Source of the DNA: Clostridia bacterium
GTDB lineage: Bacteria > Bacillota > Sulfobacillia > SLMV01
Assembly: GCA_003554565.1 (NCBI GenBank)
Contig: PWGR01000120.1
Location: 1-11,726, forward strand
Direction of reading: 5' to 3'
Length of the DNA stretch: 11,726 nt
Positions 1 to 7,190 of the stretch are shown here, in pieces. The position numbers were made by a program, and so were the translations under genes. Positions within the stretch are counted from its first letter, which is position 1. Each line of letters starts with the position of its first letter. A model generated the notes under the pieces. That model worked only from the letters and a program-made list of their open reading frames with translations, made no database searches and was not told where the DNA came from.

Positions 1-332
1 ATCCCGCCCGAAGGACCTTTCAGGCCCTGCGTATAGAGGTCAATCGGGAGCTGGAGGGGCTTTCGGAGCTGCTGGAGAAGATGATCTGGTTGCTGCGTGC
101 CGGAGGGAGATTTGTGGTCCTCACCTTCCATTCACTTGAGGACCGGATCGTAAAAAGAGTTTTCCGCGACATGGCCCAAAGCTGCAGCTGTCCGGTTGAT
201 CTGCCGGTCTGTATCTGCGACGGCCCGGTGGTGCGGGATCTGACCCGAAGGCCCCTCACCGCCGGATGCGATGAGGTGCAGGACAATCCGCGCTCCTCAT
301 CGGCCAAGCTGAGAGCGGTGGAACGCATCTGA
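1..332 (+). CDS. rsmH: 16S rRNA (cytosine(1402)-N(4))-methyltransferase RsmH, 3' part
   Basis: This is the C-terminal part of RsmH (MraW), the SAM-dependent enzyme that methylates N4 of C1402 in the decoding centre of 16S rRNA. The open frame enters from the left edge (first full codon at position 3) and ends at the TGA at 330-332, so about 110 of a usual 300-320 residues are visible. It begins with the family signature PARRTFQALRIEVNREL, followed by a GGRFVVLTFHSLEDRIVK block. The Cys-rich stretch CSCPVDLPVCIC and a closing NPRSSSAKLRAVERI complete a textbook RsmH C-terminus. The start and the SAM-binding N-terminal half lie outside the window. It sits 48 nt upstream of the ftsL-like gene, its usual place at the head of the dcw cluster. 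An internal ATG at 81 is not the start, because conserved sequence continues upstream in frame. Confidence 0.97.
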   Translation, partial: PARRTFQALRIEVNRELEGLSELLEKMIWLLRAGGRFVVLTFHSLEDRIVKRVFRDMAQSCSCPVDLPVCICDGPVVRDLTRRPLTAGCDEVQDNPRSSSAKLRAVERI

Positions 333-380
333 AGTGCAGGGCCGGGAGAAGAGTTCTACAGAGGGGAGGCACACAGTACA

Positions 381-1007
381 ATGGCAATGACGGCCGAGCA
401 ACTGACGAGAGAGCGTGATGCCGGCGAAAATAATGAGCAAAAGACTGAGTCGCCTGGAGGCAGAGTCGACCGGAGCCGGAGCGACCGGGGGCGACGCGCC
501 CAGCGCGAGGCGGCGATACGTGCCAGGCGCGTGGGTCTGGTGCAGATCTGCTCTGCGGGCGCTGTTCTGTTCTGCATGGCCCTGGCCCTGATATTTCTTC
601 AGTCCATGACTGCCGCACAGGGTTACGAACTGGCCCAGCTTCGGGCGGAGCTGGGGGAGGAGCAGGCCCGGACCAGCCAGCTGGAAATGGAGGTGGCCTC
701 CCTGCAGTCTTCGGAGCGAATAGCCCGGATTGCCCGCGATGAGCTGGGGATGATTATCCCGTCGGGCGACGAGGCGGACGGGGCGACGGGAGACGCTGTG
801 ATTGCCGGGGTCGGGGGCGATGTGCAGACTGCTTCCGAATCCGGGGAGGATCTGCCCATCGAGCTGGAGGAAAAAACGGTGTTACTGCAGCTGCAGGTGC
901 CGGATGAAAAACCACCCCTGACGCTGCCGCAGTTTGCCGATATAGGCAGCTGGTTCCTGCGCTGGCTGCGGGGCGGGCATCCCGCACGCGCCGATGTGAT
1001 TCGCTGA
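381..1007 (+). CDS. ftsL: FtsL-like cell division protein with long N- and C-terminal tails
   Basis: This is a small bitopic membrane protein in the FtsL position, between rsmH and the division PBP. FtsL partners FtsB/DivIC and FtsQ/DivIB and helps switch on FtsW and the PBP at the septum. The 208 residues fall into four parts. A basic, charged cytoplasmic tail covers about 1-50, one membrane segment about 51-73, and a coiled-coil-like stretch about 76-112. The last part starts with IARIARDELGMIIP (114-127), the conserved end of FtsL/septum-formation-initiator proteins. After this, where many FtsL proteins end, come about 80 more residues: an acidic, Gly-rich linker, then PPLTLPQF and a Trp-rich segment (SWFLRWLRGG, 190-199). 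The start at 381 follows GGGGAGG at 363-369, 11 nt upstream. An ATG two codons later (387) is less well spaced. Identification rests on position and architecture, since sequence conservation in this family is low. Confidence 0.82.
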   Translation: MAMTAEQLTRERDAGENNEQKTESPGGRVDRSRSDRGRRAQREAAIRARRVGLVQICSAGAVLFCMALALIFLQSMTAAQGYELAQLRAELGEEQARTSQLEMEVASLQSSERIARIARDELGMIIPSGDEADGATGDAVIAGVGGDVQTASESGEDLPIELEEKTVLLQLQVPDEKPPLTLPQFADIGSWFLRWLRGGHPARADVIR

Positions 1008-1044
1008 TTCATTCACTCTCTATAATGCGAGGAGCGACGCCCAC

Positions 1045-3171
1045 ATGAGACTCCCCAGTATCCAGATGCGCAGGAGAGTCCTGCACGGATTGATACTCTT
1101 TCTTTTCCTCCTTGCTGTCCTCATTTTTCGCGTGGGGTGGATCCAGATCGTGATGGGTGACGAACTGACCCGGGCCGCCTTCGATGCCAGGATTCGCGAG
1201 ATCGATATCCAGCCCCGTCGCGGAGTCATCTACGACAGTGTGGGGCGGGAAATGGCGGTCAGTGTGGATGTGGATTCGCTGTACGCGATCCCTGCTGAGG
1301 TACAGAACGCGGACGCGGCCGCCGCGGAGCTGGCCGGGGTCCTGGGCATGGATGAGGGGGTGCTCCGGGATCGCCTCTCGCGGCCGGCGTCATTCGTGTG
1401 GCTCAAGCGGAAACTGGCCGCGGATACTGCGCGCGCGGTGCGGGAGATGGAGCTGTCCGGGCTGTACTTCACCAAGGAGAGTGAGAGATTTTACCCCAAG
1501 GGTTCCCTGGCATCTCACCTGCTGGGATTTGCGGGTATTGACAGTCAGGGTCTGGAGGGAATCGAACACGGCTATGATTACGTCCTGCGCGGCGAGCCCG
1601 GAAAGATTTCTATGGAGTTCGATGCCGAGGGGCGGGAGATTCCCCAGGCCGTGTACAGTCACGAGGAGCCCGTACCGGGGGACAACATTTATTTGACCAT
1701 CGATGAAATGATTCAGTACATTGCAGAGAGAGAGCTGGCCAATGTCATAAGCGAAACCGGGGCACGGGGTGGACACATCATGCTCATGGAACCGGACACG
1801 GGGCGCATCCTGGCCATGGCATCGCATCCCTCGTACGACCTGAATCAGTGGTCGCGGGTACCGTCTGAATTGTGGAGGAACCCGCTGGTCAGTGAGACCC
1901 AGCACCCGGGATCGGTATTCAAGCCCATCACCGCGGCCGCGGCACTGGAGGAAGGCGTGGTCAGCCCGGAGACGGGTTTTTACGATCCGGGATACGTGCG
2001 GGTGCCGGGTGCGGTCATTCACAACTGGAACCGGCAGGGTCTGGACCAGACAGACTTCGCCGAGGGCTTCGCGCGTTCCGCCAACGTGGTATTTGTAAAG
2101 ACGGCCCTGGAGCTCGGCCGCGACCCATTTTACCGCTATGTATCTGCCTTTGGACTGGACGGTCCCACCGGGATTGATCTCCCCGGTGAGGCGGCCGGCA
2201 TCTATCCACCCCGGGACAGCGCGCGTCCCGTTGACCTGGCGGTGATGGCGTTCGGGCAGACGCTCACGGTCACCCCGCTGCAGATGATCACCGCTATCAG
2301 TGCGGTGGTCAACGATGGAGAACTGCTTCGCCCCCAGGTTGTCTCGGCGGTGGAGGATGCCGACAGCGGGGTGGTGGAGGAGGTCCCCCCCGAGGTGGTC
2401 CGCCGCGCGATCTCACCGACCACGGCGGCGACCGTACGGGATCTGATGGTGTCGGTGGTGGAAGAAGGGACCGGCTCGAATGCCCGCGTCCCCGGCTACC
2501 GCGTGGGGGGCAAGACAGGAACGGCGCAGAAGACCGTGGACGGGGTGGTCTCGCAGGATCATCACCTGGCGTCCTTTTTGGGATTTGCCCCGGCGGACGA
2601 CCCGGCTTTTGTCTGTTATGTCGTGGTTGATGAACCCGAGGGCATGTACTACGGGGGTGTGGTTGCCGCGCCGGTCTTCTCCGCCGTTACGGAGGAGGTC
2701 CTGCGGTACATGGACATCGCGCCGAGCCATCCGGAGGAGATCGAGGAAGCCGAGGCCGAAGATGATGATCTTCTGCAGCCCCCGGAGTCGGAGCCATTCT
2801 CCATGCCCGACCTGATAGGTTGGCCGGTCGACGACGTACAGGATCTGGCAGTGGAGGAGGGACTCCACCTGACGGTGGTGGGTGATGGCCCCACGGTGGA
2901 AGATCAGTTCCCACCCCCGGGCCTGGAGGTGCGGCCCGGATCCGGCATTGTCGTGTACACTGAGGTAGAGCCGGAAGAGCCGCCGGACGATGGCTCGGTA
3001 AGGGTTCCCGACCTTGACGGTATGAGCCTGCGCGAGGGAGCGGAGGAGCTCCGGTCCCTCGGGCTGCGCATGGAAATCAGCGGCTCTGGAATCATAACAG
3101 GACAGGAACCCGGACCGGGTACCTACGTCAAAGAGGGCACGATCATACACCTGCAGCTCGGATCGCCATGA
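1045..3171 (+). CDS. Class B penicillin-binding protein (peptidoglycan transpeptidase, FtsI/SpoVD type) with two PASTA domains
   Basis: This is a monofunctional D,D-transpeptidase that cross-links septal peptidoglycan outside the membrane as partner of an FtsW-type polymerase. The 708 residues start with a short cytoplasmic tail and one membrane anchor (about 13-31). A dimerisation/pedestal domain follows (RRGVIYDSVGREMA at 59-71). The transpeptidase domain carries all three catalytic motifs: SVFK with Ser290 and Lys293, SAN at 345-347 and KTG at 490-492. A very acidic linker (about 564-584) leads to two PASTA domains (about 585-640 and 651-706). The start at 1045 is supported by GAGGAG at 1029-1034. 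The gene lies 37 nt after the ftsL-like gene. Two PASTA repeats recall pneumococcal PBP2x, while B. subtilis SpoVD has one, so a vegetative (FtsI) or sporulation (SpoVD) role cannot be decided here. I therefore give no symbol. Confidence 0.95.
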   Translation: MRLPSIQMRRRVLHGLILFLFLLAVLIFRVGWIQIVMGDELTRAAFDARIREIDIQPRRGVIYDSVGREMAVSVDVDSLYAIPAEVQNADAAAAELAGVLGMDEGVLRDRLSRPASFVWLKRKLAADTARAVREMELSGLYFTKESERFYPKGSLASHLLGFAGIDSQGLEGIEHGYDYVLRGEPGKISMEFDAEGREIPQAVYSHEEPVPGDNIYLTIDEMIQYIAERELANVISETGARGGHIMLMEPDTGRILAMASHPSYDLNQWSRVPSELWRNPLVSETQHPGSVFKPITAAAALEEGVVSPETGFYDPGYVRVPGAVIHNWNRQGLDQTDFAEGFARSANVVFVKTALELGRDPFYRYVSAFGLDGPTGIDLPGEAAGIYPPRDSARPVDLAVMAFGQTLTVTPLQMITAISAVVNDGELLRPQVVSAVEDADSGVVEEVPPEVVRRAISPTTAATVRDLMVSVVEEGTGSNARVPGYRVGGKTGTAQKTVDGVVSQDHHLASFLGFAPADDPAFVCYVVVDEPEGMYYGGVVAAPVFSAVTEEVLRYMDIAPSHPEEIEEAEAEDDDLLQPPESEPFSMPDLIGWPVDDVQDLAVEEGLHLTVVGDGPTVEDQFPPPGLEVRPGSGIVVYTEVEPEEPPDDGSVRVPDLDGMSLREGAEELRSLGLRMEISGSGIITGQEPGPGTYVKEGTIIHLQLGSP

Positions 3172-3230
3172 TCCGTATCCCCGGGTCCCGCGGGAGACCG
3201 ATGCGGCCGGTAAGAGGGGAAGCGCAGGCG

Positions 3231-3237
3231 AAGGGAG
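3231..3237 (+). promoter_or_regulatory. Ribosome binding site deciding the murE start
   Basis: AAGGGAG lies 8 nt before a GTG at 3246. The other in-frame candidates are weaker. The ATG at 3168, overlapping the PBP stop as ATGA, has no recognisable Shine-Dalgarno sequence. The ATG at 3201 has only GGGAG about 4 nt upstream. This favours GTG 3246 as the murE start. Confidence 0.6.
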
Positions 3238-3245
3238 TTCAAGCG

Positions 3246-4769
3246 GTGCAACTCAGAGAATTGCTGGACAAACTGGAGGCGGAACCGGGACTGCTGCGGA
3301 GGGATTCTCCGATGACTGCGGATGTGAGCATCTCTGGCCTGGCTCACCACTCTAATTGGGTGCGTGAGGGTGACCTGTTCATATGCATCCCGGGTCAGAT
3401 CACCGATGGTCACTTCTGGGCCGAGGATGCGATCGGGGCGGGTGCCAGGGCTCTTATGGTTGAACGGCCCCTGCAGCTGTCCTGTCCCGTACCGCAGGTT
3501 ATCGTGCGGGATGCCCGGCGAGCGGCCGCGGTGGCCGCCGACGAACTGTACGCGCACCCGTCCCGCGAACTCCTTCTGGTCGGGGTCACCGGCACCAGTG
3601 GGAAGACCACCACTACTTTTCTTATCCGACACCTGCTGCAGTACTCCGGTGTGGATACGGGTCTGATGGGTACCATCGGCAGCATAATCGGGGGCGAACA
3701 CCGGGGGGCGGAGCTGACCACCCCGGAAGCCATCGAGCTGCAGAAGTGCCTGCGGCACATGGTCGACGCGGGGGACCGGGCCGCGGTCATGGAGGTCTCA
3801 TCCCACTCGCTGCAGCTGCACCGTGTGGACCGCTGTGCCTTCAATGTCGGGGTATTTACCAACATAGCTCCTGAGCACCTGGACTTTCACGGCAACATGG
3901 AGGAATACGTCCGGGCCAAAAAGAAACTCTTCGGCCTTCTGACGTCAGAAGGTATGCCTCCGGAGGCATCGCCGGTGGCAGTGGTCAATGCAGATGATCC
4001 GAGGGCGGATGAGATGGTGGAGGGATGCGGGGCGCGCGTGGTCTCCTTTGGGTTGCAGGCCGGTGCAGTCACCGCCAGTCGGCTGGACATGAAGCCGGAC
4101 GGTACGACATTCACCCTGCACCTGAGCGGGGGCACCCGCCGGGTCGACCTGGCACTGCCCGGACGCTACAATGTGTACAATGCACTGGCGGCGGCCGCAG
4201 TGGGTGAGTTTTTGGGGCTTGAGGAGGATGTAATCGCCGGTGCCCTGTCATCTGCCGAAGCAGTACCCGGCAGGTTTGAGGTGGTCTCGGAGCCGGACGA
4301 TGGAATAACCGTCGTGGTGGACTTTGCCCACACTCCCGATGAGCTGGAGAACCTTCTGGAGGCCGCCAGGATGCTGTCTGGCGGGCGCACTGTGGCGCTG
4401 TTTGGCGCCGGTGGTGATCGGGATCGCAAGAAACGACCGGTCATGGGATCGATAGTTGCCGGTCTGGCGGACCGGGTGGTATTGACCTCTGACAACCCGC
4501 GGAGCGAGGACCCGGCGGCGATTGCCGAGGATGTACTGCAGGGGATAGATGACACCGAAAATTGTGAAGTGGAACTGGACCGAAAGCGGGCGATTCACCG
4601 GGCCATAGACATGGCAGAGGAGGGCGATATCGTGATACTGGCCGGCAAGGGGCACGAGACCACGCAGGTGCTCGCGGATAAAACGATCGAGATGGACGAC
4701 CGCGAGACCGCCAGAGATGCCCTGCGCCGGCGTCGGGGGGTGAGCCATGGCGGACGAGATGCACTGTGA
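3246..4769 (+). CDS. murE: UDP-N-acetylmuramoyl-L-alanyl-D-glutamate--2,6-diaminopimelate ligase MurE
   Basis: This is a cytoplasmic ATP-dependent ligase that adds the third stem-peptide residue to UDP-MurNAc-L-Ala-D-Glu. From the GTG at 3246 it has 507 residues, a usual length. The N-terminal UDP-binding domain is followed by the ATP loop GTSGKTT (about 116-122). The lysine of RAKKKLF (about 225) fits the carbamylated lysine of the family. The C-terminal domain has DFAHTPDE (about 359-366) and GKGHE (about 467-471). The motif DNPR (about 416-419) marks meso-diaminopimelate-specific MurE, whereas lysine-adding enzymes differ there, so the wall is predicted to be of DAP type. I chose GTG because its product opens VQLRELLDKL, like typical MurE N-termini, and has a good ribosome site. 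Starting at ATG 3168 would add an Arg-rich 26-residue leader. The 3' end overlaps murF by 23 nt. Confidence 0.95.
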   Translation: MQLRELLDKLEAEPGLLRRDSPMTADVSISGLAHHSNWVREGDLFICIPGQITDGHFWAEDAIGAGARALMVERPLQLSCPVPQVIVRDARRAAAVAADELYAHPSRELLLVGVTGTSGKTTTTFLIRHLLQYSGVDTGLMGTIGSIIGGEHRGAELTTPEAIELQKCLRHMVDAGDRAAVMEVSSHSLQLHRVDRCAFNVGVFTNIAPEHLDFHGNMEEYVRAKKKLFGLLTSEGMPPEASPVAVVNADDPRADEMVEGCGARVVSFGLQAGAVTASRLDMKPDGTTFTLHLSGGTRRVDLALPGRYNVYNALAAAAVGEFLGLEEDVIAGALSSAEAVPGRFEVVSEPDDGITVVVDFAHTPDELENLLEAARMLSGGRTVALFGAGGDRDRKKRPVMGSIVAGLADRVVLTSDNPRSEDPAAIAEDVLQGIDDTENCEVELDRKRAIHRAIDMAEEGDIVILAGKGHETTQVLADKTIEMDDRETARDALRRRRGVSHGGRDAL

Positions 4770-6192
4770 AGTGGGCAGTCGATTCACGCTGGAGGAAGCC
4801 GCAGGTGCCCTGGGGACGAGCCCCCCTGTGGGTGCAGCGGGAGTCGAGATATCCGGGGTCTGCATCGACAGCCGCGATGCCGCGCCCGGCATGCTGTTTG
4901 TGGCGCTGGAGGGAGAGGTGACGGACGGTCACCACTATGTCGAGGAGGCCTTTCGGAGTGGGGCGTCCGCAGCCCTGATCCGCGAGGGCCGCGCCCCAAA
5001 AGGAGGACAGGTGGGGCCGCTCTTGCAGACGGCAGATCCTCTGACTGCTCTCGGGGCGCTGGCCCACTGGTACAGAAGCCGTTTTTCGCTGCACTCGGTG
5101 GCGATCACCGGGAGCATGGGGAAGACCACCTGTAAAGATTTCATCGCCGCGTGCCTGTGTGGGCGGTACTGTACGCTGAAGACGCGGGGAAACTACAACA
5201 CCGAGATAGGAGTCCCCCTCACGCTCTTCCGGCTGGGGGAGCAGCACGATGCCGTGGTCCTGGAGCTGGCCATGCGTAACCTGGGAGATATCGAGTACCT
5301 CACCGGGATGGCCTCCCCGGAAGTGGGGGTGCTCACCAACATCAGCGAATCCCACCTGGAGAATCTGGGTTCGGTTGACAACATCGCCCGGGCCAAAGCG
5401 GAGCTGTTCCGCGGGCTCCCGGAGCGGGGTTGGGCGGTCATCAACGCCGGTGACTCATGGGGAGAATGGGTGGCGGAGCGTACCCCGGCACATGTCCGTT
5501 ACTACGCACTGGAGCCGGGCGAGGACGTGGATGTGTGGGTGGAAAATGTCAGGCTCGACCGCTGGGCGCATGCGGTGTTTACCATCCGATTCTGCGGGGG
5601 AGACAAACTGCAGGTGAGGCTGCCCGTAGCCGGCAAGCACCACGTGGAAAACGCGCTGGCTGCTGCCGCGGTGGCCGAACTGCTGGGTGCCTCGGGTGAG
5701 GAGATAGCGAACGGGCTGGAAAATGCCGAACTCACCGGGATGCGCATGCAGTGGCTCAGAAGCGGTGGGATATTCATTCTCAACGATGCGTACAACAGCA
5801 GCCCCGCTTCCTGCCGGGGTGCCCTGGACACCCTGAGCCGATCCCGGGTGGGACGCCGCAGGACGGCTATTCTGGGCGACATGCTCGAGCTGGGGCAGCG
5901 TACGACTGACGCTCACCGGGAGGTAGGCGAAATTGCGGCGGATAGTGGGCTGGATCTCCTTCTCACCGTGGGTGAAAAGTCGCGCGAGACCGGTACCTCG
6001 GCTGTCAACAGCGGGTTGTCGCCCGGGGCCCACCGACACTACCCGACCCGCGAGGACCTGATAGCTGATCTTTCCCGCAGGATTGAGCCGGAGGATGCTG
6101 TCCTGGTAAAGGCTTCCCGCGGCTGTGAGCTGGAGCTGGTGGTCGAGGCGCTGGCGCGGCTGTTCCCTGCAGCGGAAGGTGATCGATCATGA
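4747..6192 (+). CDS. murF: UDP-N-acetylmuramoyl-tripeptide--D-alanyl-D-alanine ligase MurF
   Basis: MurF adds the D-Ala-D-Ala dipeptide to UDP-MurNAc-tripeptide in the cytoplasm, using ATP, and so completes the pentapeptide. The 481 residues show the three Mur-ligase domains. Substrate-binding features come first (ISGVCIDSRDAAPGMLFVAL, about 35-54), then the ATP loop TGSMGKTT (121-128). These are followed by NYNTEIGVPLTLF (149-161), TNISESHLENLG (198-208), NDAYNSSPAS (346-355), GDMLELG (377-383) and VKASRG (454-459). The ATG at 4747 lies inside the last codons of murE, with a G-rich site (GGGGGGTGAG, 4735-4744) just upstream, so translation is probably coupled to murE. A second in-frame ATG at 4759 lacks a ribosome site. 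One deviation is LAMRNLGDI (about 174-182), where many MurF proteins read MGMRGxGEI. The gene ends in an ATGA overlap with mraY. Confidence 0.96.
   Translation: MADEMHCEVGSRFTLEEAAGALGTSPPVGAAGVEISGVCIDSRDAAPGMLFVALEGEVTDGHHYVEEAFRSGASAALIREGRAPKGGQVGPLLQTADPLTALGALAHWYRSRFSLHSVAITGSMGKTTCKDFIAACLCGRYCTLKTRGNYNTEIGVPLTLFRLGEQHDAVVLELAMRNLGDIEYLTGMASPEVGVLTNISESHLENLGSVDNIARAKAELFRGLPERGWAVINAGDSWGEWVAERTPAHVRYYALEPGEDVDVWVENVRLDRWAHAVFTIRFCGGDKLQVRLPVAGKHHVENALAAAAVAELLGASGEEIANGLENAELTGMRMQWLRSGGIFILNDAYNSSPASCRGALDTLSRSRVGRRRTAILGDMLELGQRTTDAHREVGEIAADSGLDLLLTVGEKSRETGTSAVNSGLSPGAHRHYPTREDLIADLSRRIEPEDAVLVKASRGCELELVVEALARLFPAAEGDRS
6174..6184 (+). promoter_or_regulatory. mraY ribosome binding site inside the murF 3' end
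   Basis: GGAAGGTGATC includes a 7-nt GGTGATC match to the complement of the 16S rRNA 3' tail. It is placed suitably before the ATG at 6189. It lies wholly within murF coding sequence, just before the ATGA stop/start overlap. This supports coupled translation and fixes the mraY start. Confidence 0.6.
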
Positions 6193-7190
6193 ATCCATTT
6201 CCGCTTCTGCAGATACAGGAGCCCTGGCTGTTGGCGGCGGCCTTTCTGGCGGCCGTGGGTATTTCCCTGCTTTTGACTGCGCTTTTGCTCGGTTTGCTCC
6301 GCCGCCGGGGGTTCGGCCAGAGGGTGCGGGATGATGGACCGATTACCCACCGGGTGAAGGAGGGGACTCCCACCATGGGCGGGATTGCTTTTGTGCTGTC
6401 TGCCCTGTTGGTTCTGCCCTTCTTCTCACCCATGTCGCCGGAGATTCTTCTGGTGTTGGGGGTCATGCTCGGAGGAACGGTGCTGGGGTTTTCTGATGAT
6501 TACCTCAAGGTGGCCTTGCGCCGCCCGCTGGGGCTGCGGGGACGCGACAAGCTTTTGGTCCAGCTGATCCTCGGTGCAGTCCTGGGATGGCTGGCCGTGG
6601 GAGTGCTGGGTAGAGACCCGGATCTGGTACTGCCGTTTGTAACTGGACGCATTCCCCTGGGGGCTGCCTACCCGCTGTTTACCGCCCTGCTTCTGACGGC
6701 TACGACCAACGCAGTGAACCTGACCGACGGGCTGGACGGCCTTGCGGCCGGCGGAACCGCGCTGGCGGTCCTGGTGTTCACCGTTGCTGCCCTCGCCCGC
6801 GACGAGGTGGGACTGGCCCTGGCCGGGGTGGTCCTTTTGGGGGTATGCATCGGATTCCTCTGGCATAACTTCCACCCGGCCCGAGTAATCATGGGAGATA
6901 CCGGGTCGCTGGGCCTGGGGGCGGCCCTGGCGGCCCTGGCTGTGCTTACAGAGACGGAGCTTCTGCTGATTGTCGCCGGTGGGCTGTTTGTGGTGGAGAC
7001 ACTCTCAGTCATCGTCCAGGTCATATTTTTCCGGGCCACCGGCGGCCGCAGGCTTCTGCGCATGAGCCCGCTGCACCATCATTTTGAGCTGGTGGGCTGG
7101 GGTGAGGTCGGGACGGTACTGGCCCTCTGGGCTTTCCAGCTCGCCTGCGTGGTAGTCGCACTGTTCGGATTGAGGGGTATGGGAGCATGA
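6189..7190 (+). CDS. mraY: Phospho-N-acetylmuramoyl-pentapeptide-transferase MraY
   Basis: This integral membrane enzyme transfers phospho-MurNAc-pentapeptide from UDP to undecaprenyl phosphate, giving lipid I. The 333 residues contain about ten hydrophobic segments and every family signature. GPITHRVKEGTPTMGG lies at 50-65, and FSDDYLKV has the Asp pair 103-104. NAVNLTDGLDGLA (174-186) has Asp180 and Asp183. HNFHPARVIMGDTGSLGLG (226-244) has Asp237, and the His cluster SPLHHHFELVGW spans 293-304. Its start overlaps the murF stop as ATGA at 6189-6192, and its stop overlaps the ftsW start as ATGA at 7187-7190. In the common cluster order murD follows here; in this window it does not. MraY is the target of nucleoside antibiotics such as muraymycin and tunicamycin. 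Confidence 0.98.
   Translation: MNPFPLLQIQEPWLLAAAFLAAVGISLLLTALLLGLLRRRGFGQRVRDDGPITHRVKEGTPTMGGIAFVLSALLVLPFFSPMSPEILLVLGVMLGGTVLGFSDDYLKVALRRPLGLRGRDKLLVQLILGAVLGWLAVGVLGRDPDLVLPFVTGRIPLGAAYPLFTALLLTATTNAVNLTDGLDGLAAGGTALAVLVFTVAALARDEVGLALAGVVLLGVCIGFLWHNFHPARVIMGDTGSLGLGAALAALAVLTETELLLIVAGGLFVVETLSVIVQVIFFRATGGRRLLRMSPLHHHFELVGWGEVGTVLALWAFQLACVVVALFGLRGMGA

Noticed and set aside
333..380. Gap between rsmH and the ftsL-like gene, checked for a promoter or terminator
   Set aside because: It shows no stem-loop with a T-run and no paired -35/-10 boxes. It holds only the ftsL ribosome site, GGGGAGG.
1021..1026. Perfect TATAAT in the gap before the PBP gene, as a possible internal promoter -10 box
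   Set aside because: No reasonable -35 element lies 16-18 nt upstream. Transcription would also start at about 1033, inside the gene's own ribosome binding site. It is probably chance.
2383..2390. C-run in the PBP gene as a possible frameshift or slippage site
   Set aside because: The frame is intact through it, and the conserved KTG motif and PASTA domains follow in the same frame. It is just GC-rich coding sequence.
2413..3150. 245-codon open frame on the minus strand under the PBP gene
   Set aside because: It is antisense to the conserved KTG and PASTA regions of the transpeptidase, and its translation resembles no family I recognise. It is a by-product of codon bias.
4441..5355. 304-codon open frame on the minus strand across the murE-murF junction
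   Set aside because: It is antisense to two conserved ligases and spans their junction. I see no start signal and no recognisable domain.
6180..6189. 10-nt palindrome TGATCGATCA between the mraY ribosome site and its start
   Set aside because: It is too short and loop-free to form a useful hairpin. It is explained by the GGTGATC ribosome site followed by a repeated GATC, and is not convincing as an operator inside an operon.
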